From Ischnura elegans (lineage: Eukaryota > Arthropoda > Insecta > Odonata > Coenagrionidae), in contig NC_060248.1 of NCBI RefSeq assembly GCF_921293095.1, positions 75,957,243-76,021,242 on the forward strand: a stretch of 64,000 nt of DNA, in the 5' to 3' direction. Below the pieces are notes generated by a model, which saw only the letters and a program-made list of their open reading frames with translations, did not search any database and was not told the DNA's origin. Shown here one piece after another: positions 11,343 through 21,580 of the stretch (its first letter is position 1; each line of letters begins with the position of its first letter). A program made the translations under genes and the position numbers.

Positions 11343-12175
11343 CTAGATCAGCACCCGCTTCAGTATCGGACATTTTTGACCTTTCCATAGAGGAGTTAAG
11401 GCGAGCAACAGATTCAGCACTTTTAACCCCCCCCCCCCCTCCCCAAGAATTAAGATGTGCTCCAGGCCTTTGCAATTACCGCTTAACCCTGGCTGCAATT
11501 CCTTCCGTACGACAATCTTCTTCAAGGCTGACCCAAATTGCCTTGCAGAAGGATTGTTGTTGCAGCCAAACATAGACTTTATGCAGCCAAACAGTAACTC
11601 CAGATGGTCCTGACTGACTTTGTTCAGAGGCAGGTAATTATCTTCTCTTGTTCAATCCAATGTCTGTAGCATGCAAGAGCACTTGCTGTGCACACCCTAA
11701 ATTCCACAAATCCTGTTGTTCTTTTCCCAACACATACCAGACCAGTATCAATCATTCTTAAAGGACAGATATATGTATTTATCAGCCTCACTCAAAATGG
11801 CCTCTATGTTCTTAATGTTACCTGCTGCCATATGTCTCTTCCAGCCTTTCTGGAGCATAGATCTCAAATTGAGGATGTCGAAAAGCTTGTTGAAAAGTCA
11901 CAGTTCCCTCAACATCCTCAAAACCCAACAGTCCCCTCCTGTTGCAGTGTTCCAGGGCATCTGCCACCAATGCACTTAGCAGCTGCACAGCAAACGTAAC
12001 CTTCGTAGATGCCTCATACGCCGCTTGTTGCCAAAATGCAGCCCTTCACCTTCCTCCAGCTGCACCAGTCGGTCAATATAGGCCCATTTGACTGAGAGCC
12101 CATCTCCATCTAGAAATTTTCTTCTCTCACCAAAAGCATTCCTCACTAATTTTACCATATGCAATGGCGCTGACT
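11343..12175 (-). pseudogene. P-element / THAP9-like transposase fragment
   Basis: On the minus strand, 12175-11990 reads HMVKLVRNAFGERRKFLDG and VKWAYIDRLVQLEEGEGLHFGNK, matching the GTP-binding/insertion region of P-element and THAP9 transposases (DPPHxLKLxRNxLG...GLHLANKL). Further down come FDILNLRSMLQKGWK and then YLPLNKVSQDHLELLFGCI and NNNPSARQFGSALKKIVV (about 11620-11500), the conserved C-terminal signature QDHLELFFGxIR..NNPTxxQF. At least two frame changes and several stops separate these blocks, so it is a pseudogene. The N-terminal THAP and catalytic regions are absent; the 5' side is cut by another repeat at about 12165. Confidence 0.7.
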
Positions 12176-12430
12176 CCATGGACCTTGAGGGGGCCCAAGC
12201 CCCCTCAAAAATTCCTTATGGGTGTTAGAAAAAAATGTGTCAGGCTTGTCGATTTTCCCCGGATTGTCCAGATGTCGAGATTCGAGTTATCAGGGTTCTA
12301 CTGTTGATCATATGACTCTTCTAAAATGCTTATAAAACTTAAAACTCACTACTTATAAATTTTCTGGTGCAAGATCCCCGGTTTGGCCCCCCCCAATATA
12401 TTTGTAAGTCGGCATCCGTGACCATATGAC
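12160..12430. repeat. Probable MITE with GGGGGC/GCCCCC palindromic end
   Basis: The left end carries a GCTGACTCCATGGACC segment followed by a perfect hairpin (TTGAGGGGGC at 12185-12194, complement at 12199-12208). The right end near 12430, read in reverse, gives CACGGATGCCGACTTAC followed by a G-rich run, loosely matching the left end. It interrupts the P-element-like relic. Termini and target duplication are not clear. Confidence 0.3.
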
Positions 12431-12653
12431 AAGGATAAAAAAAATTGAGACAGGCTCTCGAGTTACGCGATGAGGGAAATTTTTCCTCAGAGAAGGTGAA
12501 TTAAGGTCATACCAAGAGAGTTGGCCATGATAGTGTTAACATAGGCACCATCGAAGGTTAATGATATTATTTTCACTTTAGTGTGATGGACCCACTACAA
12601 AAAATTTGGGACAATGGTGCTTCTCTGCTCAGCACTTAAGCCATCAATGAGGA

Positions 12654-12666
12654 CCCTGGTAAAAAT
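12654..12666 (+). repeat. Left terminal inverted repeat of the EnSpm-like element
   Basis: CCCTGGTAAAAAT, preceded by GA. It is the exact complement of 23767-23779, and the same start (CCCTGRYAAAAATAAA) recurs at the ends of the inner element at 22031 and 23737. Confidence 0.55.
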
Positions 12667-12667
12667 G

Positions 12668-12910
12668 AAGTGTTGAACGAAGTGTCCATGAAGTGCATCG
12701 AAGTGTTAAAAGGCGAAACGAAGTGTCACTCCCTCAAATCTCGACACCTCGCAACACTTCCCGGACACCCCGCAATCCGGACACTTCCGCTACACTTCTC
12801 CGACTTTTGAAATGCGCAGTTGTTCACACCTCCCAACACTTCCCGTACACCCTGTGATCCGGACACTTCCGCGACACTTCTCCGATACTTGTAATGCACA
12901 GTTGTTCACT
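12668..12910. repeat. Sub-terminal GAAGTGT/ACACTTC array with 82-bp tandem duplication
   Basis: 12668-12735 has at least four GAAGTGT motifs in one orientation. 12752-12910 then has repeated ACACTTC motifs in the other orientation, including two tandem copies of an 82-bp unit (starting about 12752 and 12834, each with an ATCCGGACACTTCCG core and a CAGTTGTTCAC end). The array can fold back. A related ACACTTCG array lies at the other end of the element (21895-22025 and 23745-23755), as expected for transposase-binding sub-terminal repeats. Confidence 0.5.
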
Positions 12911-13809
12911 TTTCCTTGACCGGGTTTCGGAACTTCAGAATTCAGTCTTACCGAAGCGCTTCGTGGAGTCAAATACAGGAGTTTCTTAGTACTTCCCGTT
13001 GTCATTCACAGACTTTCAACAAAATATCCATTGAGATCACCGTTGGAGTTCTGTCACTTGGGTGGACATATACCATAGTCTCATATACTAGATCAGTCAT
13101 TTATTATTTACTTTAAGAAAAATACGGTTTTACCGCTCACATTGTTTATAGAAAGTAGTTCGAAATGTGATATGTAAAATTGAAGCCGTGCATTCCAAAA
13201 CAGCATCAGTCTATACAGCAAAGTTTTGAGACCGACCGCTTTTCCTGCTCATATTAAAAGCTATGAAAGCCCTCATTTTGGCATTTCCCAATAAATACAT
13301 ACGTTACCAATTGCAGAAGAAAAAATCTCAGCTACCGCTCAAGAACCCCAAAAATAGGTATGGAACTGTACATCCCAAATTCCTGCCAAATGGACTTGTG
13401 CCGTTTTGGAAATCATGGCTTCAATTATTATTCAACAACAGTGCAGCGAGAAAAAAAATTGGGTTGGAAAACAACGTATTACTTTCACATTTGGTGGTTA
13501 GGATTTCTTCAACAAGATGAAAGTAAATGGACAAAATGTGTCTGTTTTGGTTGTTTCCATTTTCTTCGCAAGCATGACTGAGTCAGTTTTTTTTAAGGAA
13601 GAAATAAGTCATTAAACAGCGATCCTTTAATAAATGAACTGTTTATTAAGAAATGCAAAAACATCAGTCTCCCATACATCCGAAAGGAATTCCACTCACA
13701 AAAGTACCCTGAGGCAGATCCATAAGTATGCACATGCATTGCAGATCTTGGGGTTTCAGCAAGGTTAAGGAGGGTAAAATGTCAAGTACAGTTAATATGT
13801 GAGACTATG

Positions 13810-13820
13810 GATATGGTTGT
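13810..13820 (+). repeat. Target-site duplication, left copy (LINE)
   Basis: GATATGGTTGT, identical to 19471-19481 on the other side of the LINE. An 11-bp exact duplication fixes both LINE ends. Confidence 0.85.
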
Positions 13821-14416
13821 GCCCCGCACGGGGGGTCGCGCCCCCACGGACCCGAGCCCACCGGGGAGACAACCTCGTCAAAAAACCCTTCGTACGCTAG
13901 GATAGCGTCCAGACAGCATGTGACTCTGCTGTGCTGAGTAGCCGAAACATCTGGCGTCCAGATTCACCCACATGTTTGCCGTGCGTGGAGACCCGTACAA
14001 GGGGGAGAAGGGGATCCTGGTGGGTGAGTTCTCCGGCACCCAGCTGGGCGTCGGAAACCCGGTATGGGCCGGAGTCCAACACCCCACTTCGGCCCTGGAT
14101 TCCCCGAAAAACGGGCGGCCGAGAAGAGCCCAGCTCGGTCAATCGGCTCCTGGCGGCTGGGGAGCTCGGCGGCTCCTTCCGAGCGTACGCCAGGACGGGT
14201 TAGTGCTGGAGATATGGGGGTCTCCGTAGGGCGGCCGAAGGCGTGTGGGTTCGGAGGGCCCCCGCGCTGGAGGTTCTAACCCGAAAGAGACCTCCTATCG
14301 AAGGTTCCTATATCCCTTGGGTAGCCCTGGCGACCACACCGGATCTCGGTGTGGCGTCCCGAATGTGTGGCTCCGTGGTGGGTGGGGAGCCCAGGGGATG
14401 AATAAAGGGTTAGTCT
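13821..14416 (+). promoter_or_regulatory. LINE 5' UTR (presumed internal promoter)
   Basis: A 596-bp GC-rich leader starting GCCCCGCACGGGGGGTCGCG. Its 3' two-fifths recurs almost unchanged at 1-240. I-clade LINEs normally carry an internal promoter here; no core element can be proven by eye. Overlapping open frames on both strands are by-products of the high GC content. Confidence 0.55.
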
Positions 14417-15580
14417 ATGGATCACAATTTATCTCCACCTCCAAAAAGATCCCGTCCGGAAACGGGCGGGGGAGAAATGAAAAACAACAAGTTCTTGGTA
14501 ATGAAAAGCCAGAAGGAAGGGGAAACGCTGAAAAAAGTGTCCCCCTTCTTAATCCGTAAAGTGTTATCTGCAGCAGTACCGGGAGACATAAAGTCTGCAA
14601 AGAAGTTACGCGACGGGACCCTATTAATTGAAACATCGAACAAGGTGCAAAGCGAGAAGATCCTTAAAATGAAGCTGTTAAATGATATCCCAGTGACAGT
14701 GGAGGTCCACCGAACCCTAAACACTTGTCGGGGCGTAATTAGTCACTACGATCTTTTGTATGTGGAAGTCGACGAAATAAAGCATGAGATGGCATCTCAG
14801 GGAGTGAGCGATGTTCGTCGACTAACCACAAAACGGAACGGAGAAGTAACAAATACCACATCCGTAGTGCTTACGTTTTCGTGCGATCGGCTCCCCGACA
14901 AGGTGTTCATAGGGTATGAATCAGTTCCCGTGCGACCATTCATACCAGCCCCGATGCGCTGCTTCCAGTGCCAGCGCTTCGGTCACATCGCAACGCGATG
15001 CGAAGGCAAGGCCACCTGCCCACGCTGCGGCCAGGATTCACACGGTGACTCCAGCTGCCCCAAGGGTCCGCAATGTGTGAACTGCGAGGGCACACACCCC
15101 GCTTATTCCCGCAAATGCCCAAAAATGTTAGAAGAGCGTAAAATAATGGAGATTAAAACAACAGAGAAAATTACATATTTCGACGCAAGGAAGAAGTATA
15201 GATCAATAACTGCCCCGACCTTCTCGAAATCCTTTGCTAAGGTTGTCGAATCAACGGTCACTAAGGCCTCAATTGGCACACAAACCGACTCTATCCCCAA
15301 GAATGATAATAACACTGTAGAACCTGCCAAACCGGATAAGGCATCTAAACCGGCTGCTAAAAATAATTCCACCGCTGTGGGTTCCCCTAAAAGGAACCCA
15401 ACCAATCAAACCACTGGCGTAACGCAAAAGAAGCGTGAGGTTACGCCACCCCCAACTACCTCCGGTGTCACAAAAGGTAAACTGAACCAACCAGAGTCAA
15501 TGGAGGAAGACGAAAGTCTCTCAGAGACAGAGATCCTCCAAGCCAAGAAAAAGACAAAGAAGAATAGACTTAAGCGCTGA
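14417..15580 (+). CDS. LINE ORF1, Gag-like nucleic-acid-binding protein
   Basis: 387 aa. The basic N-terminus (PPPKRSRP) is followed by an RRM-like region without obvious motifs and three zinc knuckles: CX2CX4HX4C at residues 182-195 (CFQCQRFGHIATRC), 201-214 (CPRCGQDSHGDSSC) and a variant at 220-234 (CVNCEGTHPAYSRKC). The C-terminal third is Lys/Pro/Ser/Thr-rich and probably disordered, ending in a lysine-rich tail (KKKTKKNRLKR). In I, jockey and related LINEs such proteins coat the element RNA and carry it to the nucleus. The start is chosen as the first ATG after the leader shared with the other copy; the deleted copy has an equivalent ATG (258) with a similar PPTKRS beginning. The frame is intact. 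Confidence 0.85.
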   Translation: MDHNLSPPPKRSRPETGGGEMKNNKFLVMKSQKEGETLKKVSPFLIRKVLSAAVPGDIKSAKKLRDGTLLIETSNKVQSEKILKMKLLNDIPVTVEVHRTLNTCRGVISHYDLLYVEVDEIKHEMASQGVSDVRRLTTKRNGEVTNTTSVVLTFSCDRLPDKVFIGYESVPVRPFIPAPMRCFQCQRFGHIATRCEGKATCPRCGQDSHGDSSCPKGPQCVNCEGTHPAYSRKCPKMLEERKIMEIKTTEKITYFDARKKYRSITAPTFSKSFAKVVESTVTKASIGTQTDSIPKNDNNTVEPAKPDKASKPAAKNNSTAVGSPKRNPTNQTTGVTQKKREVTPPPTTSGVTKGKLNQPESMEEDESLSETEILQAKKKTKKNRLKR

Positions 15581-15621
15581 ACATACCTCACGCAGTTCAA
15601 GTTTTTTATTTATCTTTAATC

Positions 15622-18600
15622 ATGGCTTTTATTTTACAATGGAATTGTAATGGTTTTTATCGGCACAAGGAGGAGCTGGCCATTTTACTGCGTGATTTCA
15701 ATCCAATGTGCATTTGCCTGCAAGAAACACATTTTAAAGCAACGGACAAGGGTATTTTAAGTGGTTTTAACGTTTTTAGATATGACGACATGAGTGGCCA
15801 ACGGGCACACGGTGGTGTTATGATCGCCACTAGGGAGACCCTTCATGTCTCCCGGGTGGCGCTTAACACGCCTTTTCAGGCGGTAGCGGTAACGCTGCAC
15901 GGCCCCCAGTCGGTGACTCTATGTAACGTATACCTTCCAGAGGGGGCACCGGTGACCCTTTTTTATTTAGACTCCCTTATCTGCCAACTGTCAAAACCCT
16001 TTATTATAGTAGGTGATTTTAATGCCCATGATACACTATGGGGTAGCTCCAGGGCACAGTGCAATCAGAGAGGACGCATTTTATCGCAGTTTTTAACAGT
16101 CTCTAACCTGGTTTTATTAAACTACGGAAAGAAAACTAGGTTCAATAGTTTTAACGGCAATTATTCGACTATTGACCTTTGTTTTACTTCGAGCACATTA
16201 ATGGACAAATTCCAAATGAATGTTCACGACGATCTATGTGGGAGTGATCACTTCCCCATTACTATTAATAGAGAGGAATATTTTAACCCCAATATTTTAC
16301 GTCCTAGCAATTGGAGTATCCGGAGAGCCGACTGGGCTCTTTTTAAAGAATCATTCAATTTTACATTTAACGAAGGCCGCTGTGGTATCCAGAATATTGA
16401 ATTTTTGACAAACAGTATCGGCGAATGTGCAAATAGTAGTGTGCCAAGGCCAGGACACGCCCGTATGAAGCCTTCCGTTCCATGGTGGAACGACGATTGC
16501 GCCAAGGCTATTCAGGCACGCAAGAGAGCGCTAAGAATTTTTAATAAATACCCAACAGCCATAAATTTGGCTTCCTTTCGCCGTCTCCGAGCCAAAGCCC
16601 GAAAGGTGGTCAAAGAGGCGAAGAAAGACTCCTGGATGTCATTTGTATCCGGGATAAACTGCCGGACACCAGTGTCGCAGGTGTGGAAAAAGGTGAGGAG
16701 TATCTGTGGTGACCACCGTCAGCATGGAGTCACATACATTAAAAACAATGACAACATCGTAACCTCATCGGCCGCCATCAGCGAGATATTCGGACGGCTG
16801 TTAGCTAACATAAGCGGCAACTCCAATTATGAGGACTCCTTCCTATCCTTGAAGAGACGCTGCGAATTGCACACACTTTCTTTCGCTGATAGGGGGACAC
16901 TGGCGGACTACAATGTCCCATTTCCCCTTTGGGAACTAAAATCAGCAATCGCAGCTTCCCGCGACACGTCTCCGGGGATGGATGAGATCCATAATGCCTT
17001 TCTCCGGAATCTTCCAGAGAGAGCTTTATTGGAAGTTCTTTTATGTTTCAATCAACTTTGGGCAGAGAGAAGCTTCCCACCGTCCTGGCGCAAATCTATA
17101 GTTATTCCAATTTTAAAACAGGGCAAGGATAAATCTGATCCGAACAACTATCGTCCAATATCCCTCACCAGCTGTCTGTGTAAGGTAATGGAAAGAATGG
17201 TGAACCGACGACTTGTTTGGTGGCTGGAGCGTCGAAACCTTCTTTCCACTGTCCAATGTGGCTTCCGACGCGGCCGATCGACAGTTGACCACCTTGTCAG
17301 GACAGAGAACTACATCCAGGAGGCCTTTGTCCTTCGTCAGCACGTTGTTGGTATTTTCTTTGATCTAGAGAAGGCTTACGACCGGGTCTGGCGCCGGAAA
17401 ATACTCTTGACGCTCCACAAATGGGGATTTAGAGGCCATCTGCCAATATTCATTGAAAATTTTTTAAAGAACCGCACTTTTAAGGTCAGAATAGGCCGAG
17501 ACTTATCGCAATCTTATTCCCTGGAAAATGGGGTACCACAGGGCTCCGTATTGAGCGTGACACTTTTCGCGATAGCCGTAAATGACGTGGCGGATTGTGT
17601 CAAAGCCCCAACGATGAGCTCGCTGTTCGTGGATGACCTGGCAATCTTTTGCCGGTCGTCCAAACTTGTATCGGTAGCCAGACAACTACAGTTAGCTTTA
17701 AATAACCTAGGCAACTGGTCACGGAAAAATGGTTTTAAATTTTCAGCGGAAAAGACCAAATGCGTGCATTTTCACCGGAAGAGAGGTTACTTTGCCCCTC
17801 CAGTTTTAAAACTGGATGGCAGACCCCTTCCGTACGTGGAGTCGGCTCGGTTCCTAGGTATGACCCTAGACCACCGATTAAATTGGCGGGAACATATTCA
17901 GTTTTTAAGAAATAATTGTCTTAGGACCCTAAATATTTTAAAGTTTTTAACCCACTCTTCATGGGGCGCCGACCGCAGCATCATGCTTTTACTATATCGC
18001 GCACTTGTTCGATCCAAGCTGGACTATGGGAGTTTTATTTACTCGTCTGGCCGCGAGTCAATTTTAAGAACCTTGACGACGCTGCACAACACAGGGTTGC
18101 GGCTCTCAACTGGTGCCTTCCGCACCAGCCCGGTGCTCAGCATTTATGCAGACGCTGGAGAGCCGCCTTTGCAGAGCCGAAGGAACATCCTGATGTTAAA
18201 CTACGCGGCGAAAATCTTAGCCTCAAGAGGTCACCCGTGTTTTAACATTGTTTTTAATCCAAAGTTTTTAAGAATTTTTATTATAAGAACGAGAGCCACT
18301 AAGCCACTATGTGTACGATTGAAAGAGTTCATCGAAGCATCCGGAATTCAACTCCCGGATGTAGCTCCAATCGTTTACCCCGATATCCCGCCATGGATAA
18401 TTCCACATCCCAAAATTTATGATGCTTTTAAAGGACTCCAGAAAGAATACTCCACTGCCTCAGAGTATCAGCGTCATTTTAATGAATTCGTCAGTCGCCA
18501 TAAGGGCAGTCGACTCATGTATACAGACGGATCCAAGTCGGAAGCCGCCTGTGCCTGCGCAGTGTCCTCGGCATACCACGGCATCAAGCAGACGAGACTC

Positions 18601-19326
18601 AGCCCGTTGTGTAGCATATACACAGCGGAGCTTATCGCCATTAAGATGGCGTTGGGGATGGTCGCCGACGATTGCAACCCTTCCACCATAGTATGCACCG
18701 ACTCAAAGAGCTCGCTGCAATCTATCGCCGCTATTTTCCCGACGCACCCTATTGTGCAAGATATCCAAATCGCTCTATATTATATCTGTAAACGTGGACG
18801 CCAAGTGTCGTTCCTATGGGTTCCCGGGCACATGGGAATAACAGGAAACGAAAAAGCAGATGCAGCTGCAAAGGCGGCGCTCACGCTGCCGGCGCAGGCT
18901 TCGACTACTGTAACCTATCAAGACCTGCAGATGGCCATGCGCGGAATAGTTCTACGGCAGTGGAGTGAGGTATGGACGAACCTAACGAATAACAAACTGA
19001 GAATTATCAAACCGGTTACGTCAATGTGGCCCTCTTCTGTTGGGAGGAATCGTAGGGAGGAGGTCATTATTACTAGACTGAGAATCGGTCATTGCGCCCT
19101 GACACATTCCTATCTCTTCACCCAAGACAAGATCCCACCTCGATGTGGCTATTGTGACTGTCCCCTGACTGTGAGACACCTCTTGACGGAGTGTGATGAG
19201 CATCATATTACGCGAAGCCGGACAGGCGTCAGGGGCAACCTAGAATTTATTCTGGGCGATGACCCTGGCCGCCTATGCCGCGTCATAGAATTCGTTAAGA
19301 AAACTGGTCTTGTGAATTCGATTTGA
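15622..19326 (+). CDS. LINE ORF2: endonuclease, reverse transcriptase, RNase H
   Basis: 1234 aa, uninterrupted. APE-type endonuclease at residues 1-220: N8 (WNCNG), E35 (QETH), D132/N134 (GDFNAHD), D185 (STIDL), D209/H210 (GSDHFPI), all the expected catalytic positions. Reverse transcriptase about 440-730: NNYRPISLTSCLCKVMERM, FDLEKAYDRVWR, GVPQGSVLS and the catalytic FVDDL at 669-673. RNase H about 960-1090: D969 (YTDGS), E1003 (YTAELIAI), D1027 (CTDSKSSLQ) and the last acidic residue in GNEKADAAAK. A Cys/His segment (CGYCDCPLTVRHLLTEC) closes the protein. The enzyme would nick chromosomal DNA and copy its own RNA there (target-primed reverse transcription). ATG follows ORF1 by 41 bp. All catalytic residues are present, so it looks functional. 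Confidence 0.92.
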   Translation: MAFILQWNCNGFYRHKEELAILLRDFNPMCICLQETHFKATDKGILSGFNVFRYDDMSGQRAHGGVMIATRETLHVSRVALNTPFQAVAVTLHGPQSVTLCNVYLPEGAPVTLFYLDSLICQLSKPFIIVGDFNAHDTLWGSSRAQCNQRGRILSQFLTVSNLVLLNYGKKTRFNSFNGNYSTIDLCFTSSTLMDKFQMNVHDDLCGSDHFPITINREEYFNPNILRPSNWSIRRADWALFKESFNFTFNEGRCGIQNIEFLTNSIGECANSSVPRPGHARMKPSVPWWNDDCAKAIQARKRALRIFNKYPTAINLASFRRLRAKARKVVKEAKKDSWMSFVSGINCRTPVSQVWKKVRSICGDHRQHGVTYIKNNDNIVTSSAAISEIFGRLLANISGNSNYEDSFLSLKRRCELHTLSFADRGTLADYNVPFPLWELKSAIAASRDTSPGMDEIHNAFLRNLPERALLEVLLCFNQLWAERSFPPSWRKSIVIPILKQGKDKSDPNNYRPISLTSCLCKVMERMVNRRLVWWLERRNLLSTVQCGFRRGRSTVDHLVRTENYIQEAFVLRQHVVGIFFDLEKAYDRVWRRKILLTLHKWGFRGHLPIFIENFLKNRTFKVRIGRDLSQSYSLENGVPQGSVLSVTLFAIAVNDVADCVKAPTMSSLFVDDLAIFCRSSKLVSVARQLQLALNNLGNWSRKNGFKFSAEKTKCVHFHRKRGYFAPPVLKLDGRPLPYVESARFLGMTLDHRLNWREHIQFLRNNCLRTLNILKFLTHSSWGADRSIMLLLYRALVRSKLDYGSFIYSSGRESILRTLTTLHNTGLRLSTGAFRTSPVLSIYADAGEPPLQSRRNILMLNYAAKILASRGHPCFNIVFNPKFLRIFIIRTRATKPLCVRLKEFIEASGIQLPDVAPIVYPDIPPWIIPHPKIYDAFKGLQKEYSTASEYQRHFNEFVSRHKGSRLMYTDGSKSEAACACAVSSAYHGIKQTRLSPLCSIYTAELIAIKMALGMVADDCNPSTIVCTDSKSSLQSIAAIFPTHPIVQDIQIALYYICKRGRQVSFLWVPGHMGITGNEKADAAAKAALTLPAQASTTVTYQDLQMAMRGIVLRQWSEVWTNLTNNKLRIIKPVTSMWPSSVGRNRREEVIITRLRIGHCALTHSYLFTQDKIPPRCGYCDCPLTVRHLLTECDEHHITRSRTGVRGNLEFILGDDPGRLCRVIEFVKKTGLVNSI

Positions 19327-19470
19327 TAGGCTCGAAGTTTACATCAATATTGTCAACAGTGCCGCACCAAACTGAAATTATAGTATATGCTTATGTCGCA
19401 ATTTGATTGCGCGTGGTGCTAATGACCTTAGCTGTCGACGCACCCTTAACCCCAAACCTACTACTACTAC
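19327..19470 (+). other. LINE 3' UTR with CTA-repeat tail
   Basis: 144 bp after the ORF2 stop. The segment TGTCGACGCACCCTTA is shared with the 3' end of the deleted copy (CGTCGACGCACCCTTT near 890-907), and both end in (CTA)n. This is the conserved 3' end recognised by the element's own RT. The right target duplication GATATGGTTGT starts at 19471. Confidence 0.8.
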
Positions 19471-19481
19471 GATATGGTTGT
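19471..19481 (+). repeat. Target-site duplication, right copy (LINE)
   Basis: GATATGGTTGT, identical to 13810-13820; here it still lies in the reading frame of the EnSpm-like transposase. Confidence 0.85.
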
Positions 19482-21486
19482 TTGATAAAACATTTGTATG
19501 TTCAACAGATATTTCTTGAGCCACAATTAATGGTTGTTTGGAATCACAAAGAATAAAACGTAAAATAGAATACATTTTTCCATCAGCAGTACATACAACA
19601 GAATCATTATTCCTTTTACCAGCTGAGTAGATTGCTGTACTACAGCGGTTATGGTTCACAATGCACTTTTCAAAAGTCTTAATGTTTTCTCTTGAAAGGT
19701 TGTTTTGCAAAAGGAGATCGATTTCCTCATGTGATGGTGTGAAAGTAGAGCCATCTCCAATTAATAATCCTTCATTAAAGTGACGGTAAAACTTCAACTG
19801 CTTCCCTGTTACATTTTCACAAAATTCAATTGAAGTCTGATTTGAAGGCAATTTTTTGCTTAATATTCCAAGAGACATGTAAGTCATATATTTAGTAGAT
19901 AATTGAGAAGCTACAATGGCCCCATGTTTCTAACTCCTACTACTACATGAAGCAGGAGGTGAACACAGTAGTTCATGGCCTCTGATCCAAAATATTCTTC
20001 ATTATAGAAGCAATATTTCCCAATTAAAGTGTCAGCATACTCAAGTTCCTCATGAGTGACAGACTTCTGTAGCAAAATGCTTGTTGCAACAGATAACATA
20101 GAGAAATGGGTGAGGTATTTTTCTTTTAGATTACCCATGAAGCAAACAATTGCATAAAACAGCAACCAAGACCTCCATTCTGATGCTTTCCACAAGGCTC
20201 TATCAGACAAGCTGCGTGGTAGCCTTGTGATACAGTGAGGTGGATTTATTGAAGTAAGATTAGAATCCATCAAAGCAATTAAATGTTCCATCCCCATGTC
20301 ATCAGCCATGTTTTCCCAAAATCTCTCTTTTTGCTGAGGATCTAAAAGTATATCAGTGTGTTGTCGAACAACTCCTAGCAATAATGCATGCATGTAATCA
20401 GGTACAAATCCTTTTACTAAATCAAAATAATTCAAGTTCATGAGAACAGATGGACGCCATACACCTTTATGCCTACGCTTTGCTTTATTTCTAACATTCC
20501 GCTTTTCGAAAGCTGTTTGCATATCAATTAATGTTGATGCATGAGTACGGAGATCAGCTAGTTGTCTTCCCCCAAAACGCCTACCCTTGTTTCCAACTCT
20601 CTCTGTTTTCTGATAGCAGAAAGTGCATCCATACTTGCTATGAAAAGAATTCATTTGAAGCATACTGCTACGAGCAGGTGAATCTACAACACAACACAAA
20701 GGAATCACTTTGCTATTTATGGTTTGACCATTTACATCAGTCCAATTTATTCCTTGTGTAGACAGTCTATTGGCTTGGTCAACAAAAGGTTCTAGAAAAG
20801 TATTCATGTTAGGATGAGTACTTCCTACATAAAGACCTGCTAGCAACATATTTCTTTTCCTTTCTGAAAATGGCAACTCATTTAATGTGATGAATATTGG
20901 CCACATTGTCTTATTTTTACTGCAAGAGTTACCCGCCCTTACACCATCAGTATTAAAAGAATATGAAAAGTTGCAAGGACTCACCAGTATACCTCCCTCT
21001 TTCAAGTGGTGTTTATACTGAATTCCATCATAGATATCCTCAAGTGCATTCGAATTAACTTTAGTACGAGTAAATCTGTGACTCATGAGAGATTTACCAA
21101 CACTGGGTTCTTCAAATAGGTGTTTCATCTGAATCTCAAGATTAAAAGTTACAAAGTACGGAGCTTTGTCTTCAAAAACTATTTCGTCACAATCACACAG
21201 AAAACTGCCATCATTTTTAAATTTTTTGATTGGAACTTGACATCCTGGGCAATAATAATGGGTAATGTTTCAATATTTTCTGACTTAACATGATTAAAAT
21301 AATGATGTTTTGTTTCTGGGATAACATTTCTACCAAACAAACAGATGAGGATGTGGCTGCAGATGGGCAAGAGTAAGTACTCTTCAGATCTATGAAAAGA
21401 TTCAATTACTTTACATCCACCTGCATTAATTTTTTAAAATAGTAAGTGGAGTAATAAATTATGTCATTCCTTTCTTTTGCCATCAG

Positions 21487-21580
21487 CGATATCCTGGATA
21501 AATCAACAGGGCAATTCCGCAGGGTAACGGAGTATATCCTCAATCCTGTCACAGGAGAATTGGAAGAACAGGAGGTCTAA
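21487..21580 (+). pseudogene. Possible terminal exon of unknown origin
   Basis: After a TTTCTTTTGCCATCAG acceptor-like stretch the + strand reads DILDKSTGQFRRVTEYILNP and then VTGELEEQEV to a TAA at 21578-21580, followed about 25 bases later by AATAAA. It looks like a last exon, but no upstream exons can be linked to it and it lies on the strand opposite the transposase. Could be the relic of a second gene of the EnSpm-like element, a captured exon, or chance. Confidence 0.25.

Larger units (their letters stand above)
13821..19470 (+). mobile_element. Full-length, apparently intact I-clade LINE
   Basis: 5650 bp between identical 11-bp target duplications. Layout: GC-rich 5' UTR (13821-14416), ORF1 (14417-15580, 387 aa with three zinc knuckles), 41-bp spacer, ORF2 (15622-19326, 1234 aa with APE endonuclease, RT, RNase H and C-terminal Cys-rich motif), short 3' UTR ending in a CTA-repeat tail. 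RNase H within ORF2, an ORF1 with several CCHC knuckles and a simple-repeat 3' end instead of poly(A) together point to the I clade (sensu lato). No stop or frameshift breaks either ORF. The insertion lies in the 3' end of the EnSpm-like transposase. Near-identity of its leader to the deleted copy at 1-240 supports recent activity of the family. Confidence 0.9.
13792..21275 (-). pseudogene. EnSpm-like transposase gene, split by a LINE insertion
   Basis: The main block (21128-19911 from its first Met, open upstream to about 21275 with a HYYCPGC..CDC zinc-ribbon-like start) reads FNTDGVRAGNSCSKNKTMWPIFITLNELPFSERKR, GLYVGSTHPNMNTFLEPFV, CCVVDSPARSSMLQMNSFHSKYGCTFCYQ and PDYMHALLLGVVRQHTD. These are hallmarks of the transposase-domain proteins encoded by animal CACTA/EnSpm-like elements. 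A one-base frame change near 19917 leads into a second block (19887-19471, SQLSTKYMTYMSLGIL...CSTAIYSAGKRNNDSVVCTADG...). The full-length LINE interrupts it at 19470. Across the insertion the frame resumes in the left copy of the target site at 13820 and reaches a stop at 13792-13794 after about five codons, so the LINE hit almost the end of the gene. Inactive because of the frameshift. Confidence 0.7.

Noticed and set aside
13878-14279. Several overlapping open frames on both strands in a GC-rich stretch
   Set aside because: They lie in the LINE 5' UTR, overlap each other in many frames and lack domains; they reflect low stop-codon frequency in GC-rich DNA.
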